Positions 25,957-35,158 are shown, counted from the first letter of the stretch. The stretch is DNA of 64,000 bases from Aspidapion aeneum (GCA_963576565.1 CAUYVT010000112.1:1-64000), one strand, 5' to 3'. Numbers and translations are program-made. Notes: generated by a model not told the origin, from the letters alone.

Positions 25957-26155
25957 GTGATCGGCATTGCCGATATCGCGTTGTTCGCCGGAGTGTTCGC
26001 GGCATCAGCTGCCACCCCCGGCCCCGAAGTTGTTGCGGTGACGGCTCGATCCCTCGACTCCGGGTTCCGGGCCGTTTCTGGACTGGCCGCCGGCATCATT
26101 GTCGGAAAGTTGACTCTCCTCGGCATGGCCATGGCAGAGGGTGTGCATTTCTCGA
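25957..26155 (+). pseudogene. LysE/RhtB exporter, N-terminal fragment
   Basis: From a GTG at 25957 the frame reads MIGIADIALFAGVFAASAAT, then PGPEVVAVTARSLDSGFRAVSG and LAAGIIVGKLTLLGMAMA. This is the first membrane segments of a LysE-family amino-acid exporter, including the family's PGP motif. Homology ends near 26155 where unrelated DNA begins, so only ~65 of ~205 residues remain. Confidence 0.6.
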
Positions 26156-26169
26156 ATTTGTCGATGACA

Positions 26170-26325
26170 TCACATGCTGATGTTCGATGGACTGGCTGCA
26201 CGCTGCGACGGGACGATGAGCACGGCAAGCACCGAACCCACGATCAACAGACCCGCCGCGACCGCCAGCCCGGCGCTGTAGCCGTCACCGGCCATCAGCG
26301 CCTCGGACACCGCGGTCGACGACGC
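26170..26325 (-). pseudogene. MFS transporter, C-terminal fragment
   Basis: The minus strand encodes SEALMAGDGYSAGLAVAAG followed by LLIVGSVLAVLIVPSQRA before a stop at 26170-26172. This is the last transmembrane segment typical of drug-efflux MFS proteins. No further transporter sequence is found. It is divergent from the TetR relic at 26337, the usual repressor-transporter arrangement, so both probably came from one decayed unit. Confidence 0.4.
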
Positions 26326-26336
26326 AGTAACCGGGC

Positions 26337-26930
26337 ATGGGCCACACCTACGGGGTCCCCGCGCGAACGTATGGTCGACGGGGCGCTGGTCGGGGCAGCG
26401 CGCACGGCGGCGCGCGGAGTTCGTCGACGCGGCCCGAGCTGCACCGGGCTGTCGCGGAGCGTGCGACGGAAATGATCACAGAAGAGCTCCGACCGGTGTG
26501 GAATCCAGTCGGAGCTTCGAGGCAGCTGATCGCCACCGCGGTCTCTGCCTATTTCGGCTGGATCACCGCACATCCGAACCTGTATCGGCACCTCGAGCGC
26601 TATTCCCTGGGCAATGCTCCGGAGGACGAGGATGCCCTCAGTCGTATCAAGGCGTCCGTCGGTGGCCGACTCGCCGGCGTGCTCGCCGCCTACCTGACCT
26701 CGTTCGACGTCGATGTCGCTCCGGCGGAGAATCTGGCGTTCGGCTGCCTCGGGCTGGTGGAAACGACGACCAGCAGATGGTTGGACCATCCAGGAGAGGT
26801 GAGTGCCGCCGAGCTCACCGACCGGCTCGGCGGCTGGGTATGGCTGCTCATCAACGACGTCCTGGTCCGCGGCGGCGTCGCCCTGGACCCCGACGCGATC
26901 CTGAAAGACCCTGCCCTGGCAGGCCGGCTT
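26337..26930 (+). pseudogene. TetR-family regulator relic (ligand domain)
   Basis: The ligand-binding half of a TetR regulator can be read from about 26440 (RAVAERATEMITEELRPVW, AYFGWITAHPNLYRHLERYSLG, AELTDRLGGWVWLLINDVL). The HTH that should precede it is scrambled into other frames. The 3' end is interrupted near 26925 by the IS3 fragment on the opposite strand, so it is damaged at both ends. Confidence 0.55.
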
Positions 26931-27505
26931 TCCTGTTCAGGCCGCGCTTCTTGGAGAACACGGACCAGAGTCGTTCTTGTGAGCACAGACGTGCGACTCT
27001 GTTCTCGCAGGCCGTGATGCCGCGTTCCGGCAGTTCGTCTGCGATGAAGCGGTAGCTGAAGGCGGGGTCGTCGGCGTGAATGTCTCGGGCGATGTTGATT
27101 AGATGCGCATCATCCCAATCACTTTGCGTGACTGGCTGTTTCCTCCATTTGTAGAATGCTTGAGTAGAGAATCCGAGAACCCGGCAGGTCACTGTAACGG
27201 GCATTCCGTCGGCAGCAAGGTCGAGGACCAGCGGGTACATCATTTTGGGTTGACGTCCCGAGAGAGGTAGGCGACGGCCCGGCGCATGACCTCGGCTTCT
27301 TGCTCGAGGAGTTTGATCCGTTTCCGGGCTTCTCGCAGCTCCACGGATTCGTCCGAGCCGGCTGAGGTGGTGTTGGTGGCGTTGCCGTCGTCACGGTTGG
27401 CGATCTTGAGCCAGCGGTGCAGGCAGCCTTCGGAGACACCGAAGTCCTTCGCGATCTGGCGCAGCGACGCGCCTAGCGCAGGCGACTCCGCGGACTCACT
27501 CCAAA
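26925..27505 (-). mobile_element. IS3-family transposase remnant (OrfA plus start of OrfB)
   Basis: OrfA reads SLRQIAKDFGVSEGCLHRWLK and REARKRIKLLEQEAEVMRRA before its stop at 27240, the HTH and leucine-zipper region of IS3-type transposases. OrfB starts at 27243 in an overlapping frame (MMYPLVLDLAADGMPV, CRVLGFSTQAFYKWRKQP, FSYRFIADELPERG). It ends after ~90 residues near 26925, before the DDE domain, where it abuts the TetR relic. It is inactive. Confidence 0.75.
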
Positions 27506-27529
27506 GCGATACCACCGGGATCGCGTCGC

Positions 27530-27666
27530 TCACCGAGCGACGACTGCGCAAGCCCTTGCCCGTCGATACCCGACCGCTGCCGACCGCTGCCGACCGCTGC
27601 CGACCGCTGCCGACCGTCGACCAGTACGACCAGCTGCTACGCCGCCGATCCCGCACGCAGGACTGA
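27530..27666 (+). mobile_element. IS21-family IstA, C-terminal remnant
   Basis: The plus frame ends PLPTVDQYDQLLRRRSRTQD with a stop at 27664-27666. This matches the tail of IS21-type IstA transposases, and is followed 12 bp later by an IstB-like start. Only the last few dozen codons exist, and they are expanded by the 10-bp tandem repeat at 27571-27616. Confidence 0.55.
27571..27616 (+). repeat. 10-bp tandem repeat CGACCGCTGC, 4.6 copies
   Basis: Four exact copies of CGACCGCTGC (27571-27610) and a partial fifth lie head to tail within the IstA remnant. A 10-bp period shifts the frame with each copy, consistent with non-coding drift in a dead gene. Confidence 0.9.
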
Positions 27667-27677
27667 AGGAGCCCCGC

Positions 27678-27835
27678 ATGAGCACCCGCCGCCGCGGCAT
27701 GACCGAAGAAGCCGCCGACGCGTCCATCGACCAGGCGTGCCGCATGCTGCGGCTGCCGACCATCCGCCAAGGCTTCGCCGACGGCGCAGCACAGGCCGCC
27801 GCCGAGCAGATGTCATACCGCGGCCCGCGGTGTTC
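27678..27835 (+). mobile_element. IS21-family IstB, N-terminal remnant
   Basis: From the ATG at 27678, preceded by AAGGAGC, the frame reads ASIDQACRMLRLPTIRQGF and AAAEQMSYRG, the N-terminal helical region of IstB helper ATPases. Homology stops near 27835, well before the Walker A motif. Together with the preceding IstA tail it marks the scar of an IS21 element. Confidence 0.6.
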
Positions 27836-27969
27836 AGGTGAGGAAAAACGACGATGACAGCAGTTGAACTCGCGGGCCCCATCCGACATGCCCCAACGTC
27901 GAATTATGTTACCGCACATAGTAATCGGCCCGGGTATTGCCGCCACACAGTGTTCTATAGGATTCTTAA

Positions 27970-28611
27970 ATGACTGTTGTGAATGATCCGAATCGAGTTT
28001 ACGCGGGACGTCCGATGATGGACCGCCGTGCGGATCGTCGAGCGAAATTCTTACAGGCAGGCATCGAGGTCCTGGGGTCGAAAGGTTACACGTCGTCGTC
28101 CGTGGCTGACATCTGCTCAGCGGCAGGATTGGCGCGCAGCCAGTTCTATAGCGAATTTGCCAATCGTGAGAAGTTGCTCGTTGCCGTCTACGACCTCATC
28201 CAGGCCGACGCGCTGGCCGCGGTCGTCGCTGCTCTTGCTCAGCGGGTGGACCGTGGTCGTCGGGCGACGGTGGCCACCGCGATGGCCGCTCTCGTCGATT
28301 CTCTCGGGCGTGATCCCCGGCGGGCGCGAATCTGCTACCTGGAGATGGTCGGAGTGAGCGACGCGGTCGAGCAGCATCGCACTCTACGTCGAGCGGTGTG
28401 GGCGGAATTCTTCGAATCGACGTTGCGCACTGAGATCGGGGCGGGGTTCGATCCACCCGGCGGGTACCAGATGGCAGCGACGGCGTTTCTCGGCGCGCTA
28501 ACCGAATTGGTGTCGGACTGGTCGCGTATGCCGGTGCCGCGCCCTCCCGTGGCAGGCATCGTGGAGACGATGATCGCAGTGCTCAGTGCGTTCGTGCCTG
28601 ACCTGGTCTGA
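27970..28611 (+). CDS. TetR-family transcriptional regulator
   Basis: This is a 213-aa repressor-type protein. The N-terminal HTH (residues ~30-60) reads GYTSSSVADICSAAGLARSQFYSEFANREKLLVAVY, with the family's FYxxFxxREKL ending. The C-terminal domain should bind a ligand, which is unknown. An internal ATG at 28015 (MDRRADRRAKF) is an alternative start. It lies 76 bp upstream of the secreted lipase gene in the same direction, so control of that gene is the simplest guess. Confidence 0.85.
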   Translation: MTVVNDPNRVYAGRPMMDRRADRRAKFLQAGIEVLGSKGYTSSSVADICSAAGLARSQFYSEFANREKLLVAVYDLIQADALAAVVAALAQRVDRGRRATVATAMAALVDSLGRDPRRARICYLEMVGVSDAVEQHRTLRRAVWAEFFESTLRTEIGAGFDPPGGYQMAATAFLGALTELVSDWSRMPVPRPPVAGIVETMIAVLSAFVPDLV

Positions 28612-28687
28612 TTGCGGGGATTGTTATTCGGGACACAACGCTCTACAGTCGCCTTCACCATCGAGTACATCGATGTCCAACATTTGA

Positions 28688-30202
28688 ATGCGGCTCACTT
28701 CTGAGATCTTCGCCGGGCGCGCCCATTCGACTTTTCCCATCGCCCGGCGCGAGAGCGAGTGCACGGTGTTGCCCGTTATTCCCTGGACAAGACGCCTCGG
28801 CGTCACTGCTGCGGTTGTTGTGGTCACGACGGCCTTGTCGATCACTCCCGCCTCCGGGCTACCTTCGGAACGTCCAAGTACACCCGGGTCGGCGGTGGCG
28901 GTTCAACCTCCACCGCCCCCGTTCACGTTCCCTGCAATTCCCGAGTTGGACACCGGGTTCTACTTGCCGCCTGACGATGTGGTCGCCGCCGCCGCGCCAG
29001 GAGAAATCATCGCAGCGCGCCCGGTGGAACTGGCAACGCTGAACGTAATCCCGACGCAGGTCGATGCCTGGCAGCTGTCGTACCGGTCGAATAACGGCCG
29101 GGGCGAACCAATTCCGGCAGTAACCACTGTCATCAAACCGAGAGGTGCCACCCCGACCCCGCGTCCGCTGCTCTCATTCCAGATGGCCGAGGATTCACTC
29201 GCCGCGTACTGCGCACCGTCGTACGTCATGCGGCAGGGAGCAATCCCGTGGCCAATCACGGGGGCAGCGACGGGCGGGTTGCAGTTCCTCGAAGTCCAGG
29301 CGATGCTTGCCCAGGGCTGGGCGGTATCGGTACCGGACCATCAGGGCCCCAATAACGCGTTCGCCGCCGGCCCGGTTGCGGGCCGCATCACTCTAGATGG
29401 CATTAGGGCCGCAGAAAGTTTCGCTCCCATGGGCCTGTCCGGGGTGGAGACCAAGGTCGGGATGAGCGGGTACTCAGGAGGTGCGATCGCCACCGGCCAC
29501 GCTTCGGAACTGGCCCAGACCTACGCACCCGAACTGAACATCGTAGGTGTCGCCGAGGGCGGCACCCCGGCAGAGCTCGGTGCTCTTATAAACAATTCGA
29601 ACAACGCAATCGGGTCCGGCGTCGTTATCGCCGGAGTTATCGGTGCCAGCCGTGAGGATCCGGAGCTGGCGCGGTTCGTGGACGAGCACATCGACCCGGC
29701 TGGACGGGCATTGTTCGCGTCCAAGGACAATCTGTGCGTCACCTATTCCGCGATATTGTTTCCCTTCCTGAATGTCAAAGGTTTCCTGAGTACGGACGGC
29801 GGCGACCCGTTGGAGCAGCCCGTGGTGCAGAAGGCCCTCGACTCGCTGAAGCTGGGGAAAACCACCCCGGACATCCCGCTCTACATTTATCAATCTAATC
29901 CAGACTGGCTGGTGCCGGTCGGCCCGGTCAACGCCATGGTCGATTCCTATTGCAGTCGCCCGGGTGCGAACGTCACCTACACCCGCGACCACTTCAGCGA
30001 ACACGCCACACTGGAAGCCATCGCACTACCGAGCGCTGTCCTATGGATGCGTGATCGGTTCGCCGACGTGCCGATCGAATCCGGTTGCAGGACCGCCGAC
30101 GTCGGATCCATGGCACTCGACGAACGAACATTCGCAGTGTGGGTCGACACCGTAGGAGAACTCGTCGCTGGATTGTTTGGAAAGCCGATCGGAGGGGCCT
30201 GA
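28688..30202 (+). CDS. Secreted lipase (LIP family)
   Basis: This is a secretory triacylglycerol lipase/esterase of the actinobacterial LIP family. A signal-peptide segment (RRLGVTAAVVVVTTALSITPASG) is followed by a Pro-rich linker. The nucleophile elbow is GYSGGA (near residue 262), the acid is probably in SNPDW, and the His is in DHFSEHAT. The frame opens at 28688, but a GTG at 28766, directly before the basic signal-peptide n-region, is at least as likely. The protein should act outside the cell on esters or lipids. A clean hairpin terminator follows 2 bp after the stop. Confidence 0.88.
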   Translation: MRLTSEIFAGRAHSTFPIARRESECTVLPVIPWTRRLGVTAAVVVVTTALSITPASGLPSERPSTPGSAVAVQPPPPPFTFPAIPELDTGFYLPPDDVVAAAAPGEIIAARPVELATLNVIPTQVDAWQLSYRSNNGRGEPIPAVTTVIKPRGATPTPRPLLSFQMAEDSLAAYCAPSYVMRQGAIPWPITGAATGGLQFLEVQAMLAQGWAVSVPDHQGPNNAFAAGPVAGRITLDGIRAAESFAPMGLSGVETKVGMSGYSGGAIATGHASELAQTYAPELNIVGVAEGGTPAELGALINNSNNAIGSGVVIAGVIGASREDPELARFVDEHIDPAGRALFASKDNLCVTYSAILFPFLNVKGFLSTDGGDPLEQPVVQKALDSLKLGKTTPDIPLYIYQSNPDWLVPVGPVNAMVDSYCSRPGANVTYTRDHFSEHATLEAIALPSAVLWMRDRFADVPIESGCRTADVGSMALDERTFAVWVDTVGELVAGLFGKPIGGA

Positions 30203-30204
30203 CC

Positions 30205-30239
30205 CGGTGTGGCCGGCCTCGCCAGAGACGGCCACACCG
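30205..30239 (+). terminator. Hairpin terminator after lipase gene
   Basis: A perfect 11-bp inverted repeat, CGGTGTGGCCG (30205-30215) and CGGCCACACCG (30229-30239), surrounds a 13-nt loop immediately after the lipase stop codon. There is no U tract. Confidence 0.75.
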
Positions 30240-30633
30240 ATCCGCAGGGCACAATCCAGATCCGTCGGGCACAACCGCGAAAGCGTGCATAAGGCGTTCT
30301 TCGTTCAAATGGCATCATGTGGCTGATGTTTCAGCAAGCCACCTATTTCGAGCCGGTCGCAGGTGGTCGGGTTTCGATCGGCGCGGTACTGAGTCTGCGC
30401 TACCAAGAAATGTCGAAGTTGGTGGGTTCGGTGAGTGGTGCCGAGCCGCATCGACGATGGTCTGCTCGTGGGGTTCTTGCCGCGGTCGTAGGGTCGCATC
30501 GCGGGGTTTCGTGAACCGCGTCAACTTTGTACCGCGCCATGATCGCCTGTAGGGGGCGAAACCTATCAAATGGTGGAGCACTAGTACCCCGCCCCGTCCG
30601 CATAATGATAGACAATCATGTACAACATAGTTT
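30240..30633. other. Intergenic region before the ECF sigma gene
   Basis: No gene is supported in this 394-bp stretch. The last 30 bp are AT-rich and include ACATA-GTT-TATGT (30619-30640 area), which overlaps the proposed sigma-factor start and could be a promoter or operator. Confidence 0.4.
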
Positions 30634-31293
30634 ATGTCCATACTTCCGGTGGAGCGCATTTCCGTTCCGGACTCGGTGTTGGTTGGTGCCGCAACGGCCG
30701 GTGACCGAACGGCCTTCACAGAACTTGTCCGGCGCTACCAAGGGCCGCTTCTTCGCTACGCCGAAAAAGCACTTCGCGACCCCCAGGATGCCGCGGAGAT
30801 CGTGCAGGACACCTTGGTGGCCGCGTGGCGACAGTTGCCGCTCTTCCGTCTCGAATCCAGCGTCTCGACCTGGCTGTACGCGATCTGCTCACACAAAGTG
30901 ATCGATGCCCATCGACGCCGCCGCTCCACCCGTCTCGACACCGAGTGGCGGGAACTGCCCACCAATGCCGGAGATCCGTTCACGGCCGTCGTGTACAACG
31001 AATTGAACGTCGATCTCGGCCGGGCGCTGCAGGAACTTCCTGTCCTGCAACGAGCGTCCTGGGTGCTCAGGGAGATTCACGCGAAGACTTACCCCGATAT
31101 CGGACTCACCCTGTCTATGACGGCCGGCGCGGTCCGCGGACAACACAATCGCGCCGCTTCAGCCCTGGCGCTACGGCTACAGCACTGGCAATCGCCACCG
31201 CGCCGCCAGCGACCCCTGGAGCTGAGCCCCGCTTCCGCCACCGGACCGGGGATTGCAACGATTGATGATCGACGAAAGGGTTTCCAAAGTTGA
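30634..31293 (+). CDS. ECF-type RNA polymerase sigma factor
   Basis: This is an extracytoplasmic-function sigma factor of 219 aa. Region 2 is FTELVRRYQGPLLRYAEKA, AEIVQDTLVAAWRQL and VSTWLYAICSHKVIDAHRR. Region 4 (residues ~120-180) reads RALQELPVLQRASWVLREI then PDIGLTLSMTAGAVRGQHNRA. It directs RNA polymerase to a small regulon. No ribosome site precedes the ATG, so it may be leaderless or start slightly downstream at the GTG in PVERIS. Its stop overlaps the TTG of the small frame at 31290, a position where anti-sigma factors are common, but that protein is too short to be a classical one. Confidence 0.88.
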   Translation: MSILPVERISVPDSVLVGAATAGDRTAFTELVRRYQGPLLRYAEKALRDPQDAAEIVQDTLVAAWRQLPLFRLESSVSTWLYAICSHKVIDAHRRRRSTRLDTEWRELPTNAGDPFTAVVYNELNVDLGRALQELPVLQRASWVLREIHAKTYPDIGLTLSMTAGAVRGQHNRAASALALRLQHWQSPPRRQRPLELSPASATGPGIATIDDRRKGFQS

Positions 31294-31478
31294 TCCGGAG
31301 CATGCGATGCCGAGACGCATCAGAGACGGGTAAAGCCTGCCGAGGATTGCTGGTCGAACGTAGACCGGCTTCGGTGGACGACCCGGTTCCGCGTTGGGTG
31401 TGCGCCGTGGATTCCGCACATCTACACGGACATCGGACGCACGTGACGGGCGATCCGGACCGCTACGAACGGGCCTGA
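31290..31478 (+). CDS. Small Cys-containing protein after the sigma factor
   Basis: This 62-aa frame starts with a TTG overlapping the sigma-factor stop (TTGA). It has three cysteines and several histidines (MRCRDASETGKACRGLLV, WVCAVDSAHLHGHRTHV), which could suit a small metal or redox sensor. I recognise no family, and the coupling is the main support. The following 340 bp (31479-31819) hold no supported gene. Confidence 0.35.
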   Translation: MIRSMRCRDASETGKACRGLLVERRPASVDDPVPRWVCAVDSAHLHGHRTHVTGDPDRYERA

Positions 31479-31819
31479 GCCTCCCCGTCTAGTCGTCCAA
31501 ACTGTGACCTGCGCTAGCACCGGGTTCGACGCCACGGCCGGTCGCCCATTGATGCAACTCGGCTCAGAATCACTCTGGCGGACATGACGATTAGCCCCCG
31601 GGCCGACCCTGAGTCTTCTCGTGACTCACTCAACACGGCGGTGCCATCGCACCAGATGGCACCGCTCGACGGGGCGGGTGCAACATGTGCGCGCGACCCG
31701 AGGAGCGACAAGGGTATCGGCAAGTGAGTCGCCGGGCGTGCTCTTACCGTTCCCGTCATGACCGTGCCGCGTTGCACTGTCGATAGCTTGATCAATCTTT
31801 CCGTGGGCAACGGTGCGGA

Positions 31820-32395
31820 TCAAGTCGCGGCGATGTCCTCCATCGCATGCTGGGTGAGTATCGTGAGCTCGCGTTTGACGTCGTCGAGAGCTGCCGTGTT
31901 CTGCTGGGCCAAGCTGATGATCACAGCGCCCTCTATCGCGGCGACCGCGGTAGAGGCGAGGGTGCGCGCACGGTCTTTGCTGACACCTGAATTTCGAAGG
32001 GACTCGGCCAGGATTTGGATCCAGTCGTTGAAAACGTTGGCGGCCGCGTCGGCGGCCCCTGGCGCGACCGTCCGCGCGAGGGCGGCCGCCACGATGGGGC
32101 ATCCGGAGGTGAAATCGCTGCTGACGAGCAGAGCTTTCCACGAAGCGATGAATCGCACCAGTGCTGCGTCGGGGGCGGCGTCCGCGCAATTGCGGGCGAT
32201 CTGTCCGGAAATCCATTGTCCTGCCGCCTGAGTGGCGTCCGCAACCATCTCGGGCTTGCCACCAGGGTAGTTCAGATAAATCGAGCGCCGAGCTACTCCA
32301 CTGTCGGCGAGAATGTCAGAAACTCCAGTTCCCGCAATCCCATGCCTGCGCATGAGGTTGATCGTGCTCAACACCAGGCGATCACGTGCGGCCAT
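31820..32395 (-). CDS. TetR-family repressor, likely of the GTAGAC regulon
   Basis: This is a 191-aa TetR protein of the LmrA/YxaF-like subgroup. The HTH is GIAGTGVSDILADSGVARRSIYLNYPGGKPEMV (residues ~20-50), and the C-terminal part has the CPIVAAALA and EGAVIISLAQQ helices of that subgroup. The ATG has a GAGGAGG site that itself contains a GTAGAC half-site. It is divergent from the FAD oxidoreductase gene, and the 125-bp gap holds two GTAGACC elements, so autoregulation and control of the neighbour are likely. The effector is unknown, perhaps an aromatic or lipid-like compound. Confidence 0.87.
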   Translation of the reverse strand: MAARDRLVLSTINLMRRHGIAGTGVSDILADSGVARRSIYLNYPGGKPEMVADATQAAGQWISGQIARNCADAAPDAALVRFIASWKALLVSSDFTSGCPIVAAALARTVAPGAADAAANVFNDWIQILAESLRNSGVSKDRARTLASTAVAAIEGAVIISLAQQNTAALDDVKRELTILTQHAMEDIAAT

Positions 32396-32433
32396 TTGTC
32401 TACCTCCTCGGTGTCGACAGCTTACCCCTTGAA

Positions 32434-32478
32434 GTAGACCAATCGATGCATTACGGTCGAGTAGACCAAAAGGTCTAC
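32434..32478. promoter_or_regulatory. Paired GTAGACC operators between tetR and FAD oxidoreductase
   Basis: GTAGACC-AAAA-GGTCTAC (32461-32478) is a perfect 7-bp palindrome. Nine bp to its left is GTAGACCAATCGATGCAT (32434-32451), whose first 17 bases recur with one change at 34494. These are probable binding sites of the adjacent TetR protein. Confidence 0.65.
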
Positions 32479-32520
32479 CAAGCAGGGCGTCGGGTAATCG
32501 ACCCTATGAAGGGCTAAGCC

Positions 32521-34233
32521 ATGAAGAGTTCCTCCCAGTGGGATGCAGTGGTTGTCGGTTCAGGTCTGGGTGGCCTCTCGGCGGCTGCGTTTCTCGCAGT
32601 GTCCGGCCGGCGTGTGTTGCTCTTGGAGCGCTACTCCACTCTTGGGGGTTCTTCGCATGTTTTCGGTAGGCAGGGAAAGTGGCAATTTGATTGTGGTGTC
32701 CACTACGTCGGCGACGCGGGGCCCGAGGGCATCGTTCCTGCGATGATGCACGGCCTAGGTCTTGACGACAGGATCAAGTGGCTGCCTATGGATCAATCTG
32801 GCTTCGACCGCATCATCGCCCCAGGATTCGAGCTGTCCACTCCTGTTGGATGGGACCACTATTTTCAGAACCTTTTGACGGCGTTCCCTGAAGAAAAGAA
32901 CGCTATGCGCCGTTTCCACGGCATAATGCGCCGTATCGGCGAGGCTCGAGACCGTCATGACTCGGACACTGCTGCGGGCATGGCGCGGTGGGCTCGACGC
33001 TCGGGATGGGCAGCGGCCTATATGGCGCTGCCATACGCGGCTACCCTCGCTGCCTGCGGCTGCTCGCCACGAGCAGTTTTGGCGTTGTCTGTTCAGTGTG
33101 GTGCGCTCGCGAGTACACCTTTTGCGCTCCCCACTGTTTCTATGGCCGCGTTCCTACAGGATTACGTGGGCGGCGGGTCGTTTTACCCCCGCGGCGGTGG
33201 TCAGATGCTGGCCGCTGGATTCGCGGCCGTTATCACTGCCCACGGTGGCACCATCCGTACCCACTCCGAAGTCAACTCCATCACCGTCGACGGCGGGAGA
33301 GTGACAGGCGTTCAGCTGGAGGGCGGGGAAGAAATTGCTGCAACGGTGGTGGTTTCCGATGCCGACATCATCAAGACATATACCGATCTCGTAGGTCTCG
33401 AGCACTTACCGCGTGTATTCCGGCAGCGGGTCAAGCGATGGAAGATGTCACAGCCTCTGATCAACGGATTCTTCGGGGTCAACCACGACTTGTCCGACGT
33501 GCCGAACAGCAACTACATCGCGATCCCGTCGTGGAATGATGCGCACTCGCTAGTTTCGCTGACATCGTTCGGTCGCAGTGTGGCCGGAGGAAAGAGCCAC
33601 GAGGACGGGGCGCAGTGGGCTCGGCAGCTGGCTGCTCGCCAGCCTATGTTCGTGCAGTCGTCTTCACGTCGCGACCCGGCTAACGTACACGCAGCACCTG
33701 CTGGACACTCCACCATCGAGGTGCAGACGATCACACCGGTGGATCCGCACCTGTGGGCAGTCGACGGCTACGGCATCGCCGACGGCGAATACCGCCGCGA
33801 ACCCCAGTATCAAGAGATCAAAAAGATCATCCTCGAAGGCATGCTCGAACGTATGGAACAGGTGTACCCAGGATCTTCCTCGAAAGTCGAGATTGCCGAG
33901 CTGGGAACCCCCTCCACACAAACCCGCTATGTCAACAACACCGGAGGTGCACCCTTCGGACTTCAGCTACGACTCGATCAGATCGGACCACTGCGGCCCC
34001 GCGACACCACCCCAATCGGGGGATTGTTCACCGTGGGCACCAGTACCGCATGGGGTCCGGGAACAGTCGGCGCAATGTACAGCGGGCTTCGTGCGGCAGC
34101 GTCGATCACCGGCCGACCACTGGTCGATCAGATTCGTCTGGGAGCCGTCCTTGCTGACAAATCGGCACTACCGATTTGGGGTGCCGATTTCGAGCCGCTG
34201 ACCGTAACGCGCAGCCTTCGCAGCATTTCTTGA
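32521..34233 (+). CDS. FAD-dependent CrtI/retinol-saturase-like oxidoreductase
   Basis: This is a 570-aa flavoprotein of the phytoene desaturase / retinol saturase superfamily. The N-terminal dinucleotide-binding motif is VVVGSGLGGLSAAAFLA, followed by LLLERYSTLGGSSHVF. A C-terminal FAD-contact segment reads GGLFTVGTSTAWGPGTVGAMYSG. Relatives saturate or desaturate isoprenoid or polyene chains, and the substrate here is unknown. It is the first gene downstream of the GTAGACC operators, and the neighbouring thioesterase, hydrolases and crotonase suggest catabolism of a hydrophobic compound. Confidence 0.82.
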   Translation: MKSSSQWDAVVVGSGLGGLSAAAFLAVSGRRVLLLERYSTLGGSSHVFGRQGKWQFDCGVHYVGDAGPEGIVPAMMHGLGLDDRIKWLPMDQSGFDRIIAPGFELSTPVGWDHYFQNLLTAFPEEKNAMRRFHGIMRRIGEARDRHDSDTAAGMARWARRSGWAAAYMALPYAATLAACGCSPRAVLALSVQCGALASTPFALPTVSMAAFLQDYVGGGSFYPRGGGQMLAAGFAAVITAHGGTIRTHSEVNSITVDGGRVTGVQLEGGEEIAATVVVSDADIIKTYTDLVGLEHLPRVFRQRVKRWKMSQPLINGFFGVNHDLSDVPNSNYIAIPSWNDAHSLVSLTSFGRSVAGGKSHEDGAQWARQLAARQPMFVQSSSRRDPANVHAAPAGHSTIEVQTITPVDPHLWAVDGYGIADGEYRREPQYQEIKKIILEGMLERMEQVYPGSSSKVEIAELGTPSTQTRYVNNTGGAPFGLQLRLDQIGPLRPRDTTPIGGLFTVGTSTAWGPGTVGAMYSGLRAAASITGRPLVDQIRLGAVLADKSALPIWGADFEPLTVTRSLRSIS

Positions 34234-34493
34234 CAGACACGCCACCGGCCCACTGGTCGTCTGTGCCCCTGTTCGGCAAGCCCTGACTGAGAAGGATTAC
34301 TCCATGAGAGCCACGGATTACCCGCTACCGCTCCGATCGTTGGGCGTGTCTTGATGTTCACGAGCGCGACACTGTTCCCACATGCTGCTTTACGTTTTAC
34401 GAATGTTTCGCGTCGTCCCGTCTGGAATCGACGCTGCCGCATCTCGAATGTTCTGAGTCATCGAATGCCTCCGACCTCCTCCCCCCTCTTAGA

Positions 34494-34513
34494 GTAGACC
34501 GATCGATGCACTA
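34494..34513 (+). promoter_or_regulatory. GTAGACC element upstream of the thioesterase gene
   Basis: GTAGACCGATCGATGCACTA repeats the element at 32434 with one substitution in its first 17 bases. It lies ~220 bp upstream of the hotdog thioesterase, in a 480-bp gap (34234-34714) with no other gene. It overlaps a possible -35/-10 region, so a repressor here would block transcription. Confidence 0.55.
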
Positions 34514-34714
34514 GCATCCAATGGACAAATCGAGCTGCTCGGTGGATGCGACGTGCATATCGAGTGACAACCAGTTCAAAAGAGACCGTCCGGTGGCCTA
34601 GATGACTTAGGACCCGTTCAGCAGTTTCATATACCGCGCTTGGCGGATCTGAGCTGTGTGCCAGCCACAAGCCACCCCACAGCGCACAACCGAGATTGTC
34701 AGAGGAAGAAGACC

Positions 34715-35158
34715 ATGACTACTCCAGAGATGTACACCGGTATCGAGCTTCTGCGGTCAGTGACCGCGCTCGGCAGCGAACTGCCAGGAATTGGATCGCT
34801 ACTGGGCATGGACGGTGCTGAGATCGAGAACGGAAGAGTGTCGTTCACGCTCGTGACACGGCCGGATTTCGCAAACCCGTTAGGGACGGTCCACGGGGGC
34901 GTCTGCGCCACCATGCTCGATTCCGTGATGGGCAGTGCGGTGCACTCCACTTTAGATGCGGGCTTCGCGTACAGCACTCTTGAACTGAAGGTGAACTACA
35001 TTCGCACGGTTCGCACTAATGGTGTCCGACTCACCGGCACCGGAACGGTGATCCATGCCGGGCGTACTACCGCAACAGCAGAAGGCCGCGTGCTCGACGA
35101 GGAAGGGCGGCTCGTCGCCCACGGAACCACTACCTGTCTCATCCACGCGCCCACCTGA
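34715..35158 (+). CDS. PaaI-type hotdog acyl-CoA thioesterase
   Basis: This is a 147-aa single-hotdog thioesterase that hydrolyses acyl- or aryl-CoA in the cytoplasm. The active-site signature is FANPLGTVHGGVCATMLDSVMGSAV, followed by STLELKVNYIRTV. The ATG at 34715 follows AGAGGAAGA, and the upstream in-frame extension lacks homology. It has its own GTAGACC element. It probably recycles CoA from intermediates made by the neighbouring catabolic enzymes. Confidence 0.88.
   Translation: MTTPEMYTGIELLRSVTALGSELPGIGSLLGMDGAEIENGRVSFTLVTRPDFANPLGTVHGGVCATMLDSVMGSAVHSTLDAGFAYSTLELKVNYIRTVRTNGVRLTGTGTVIHAGRTTATAEGRVLDEEGRLVAHGTTTCLIHAPT

Noticed and set aside
27571..27616. Short direct repeats considered as a CRISPR array
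   Set aside because: Units are contiguous 10-mers without spacers, and no cas genes are present.
31626..32216. Arg-rich 196-codon minus-strand frame
   Set aside because: It overlaps the TetR gene at 31820-32395 in another phase; codon pattern and composition show it is a shadow.
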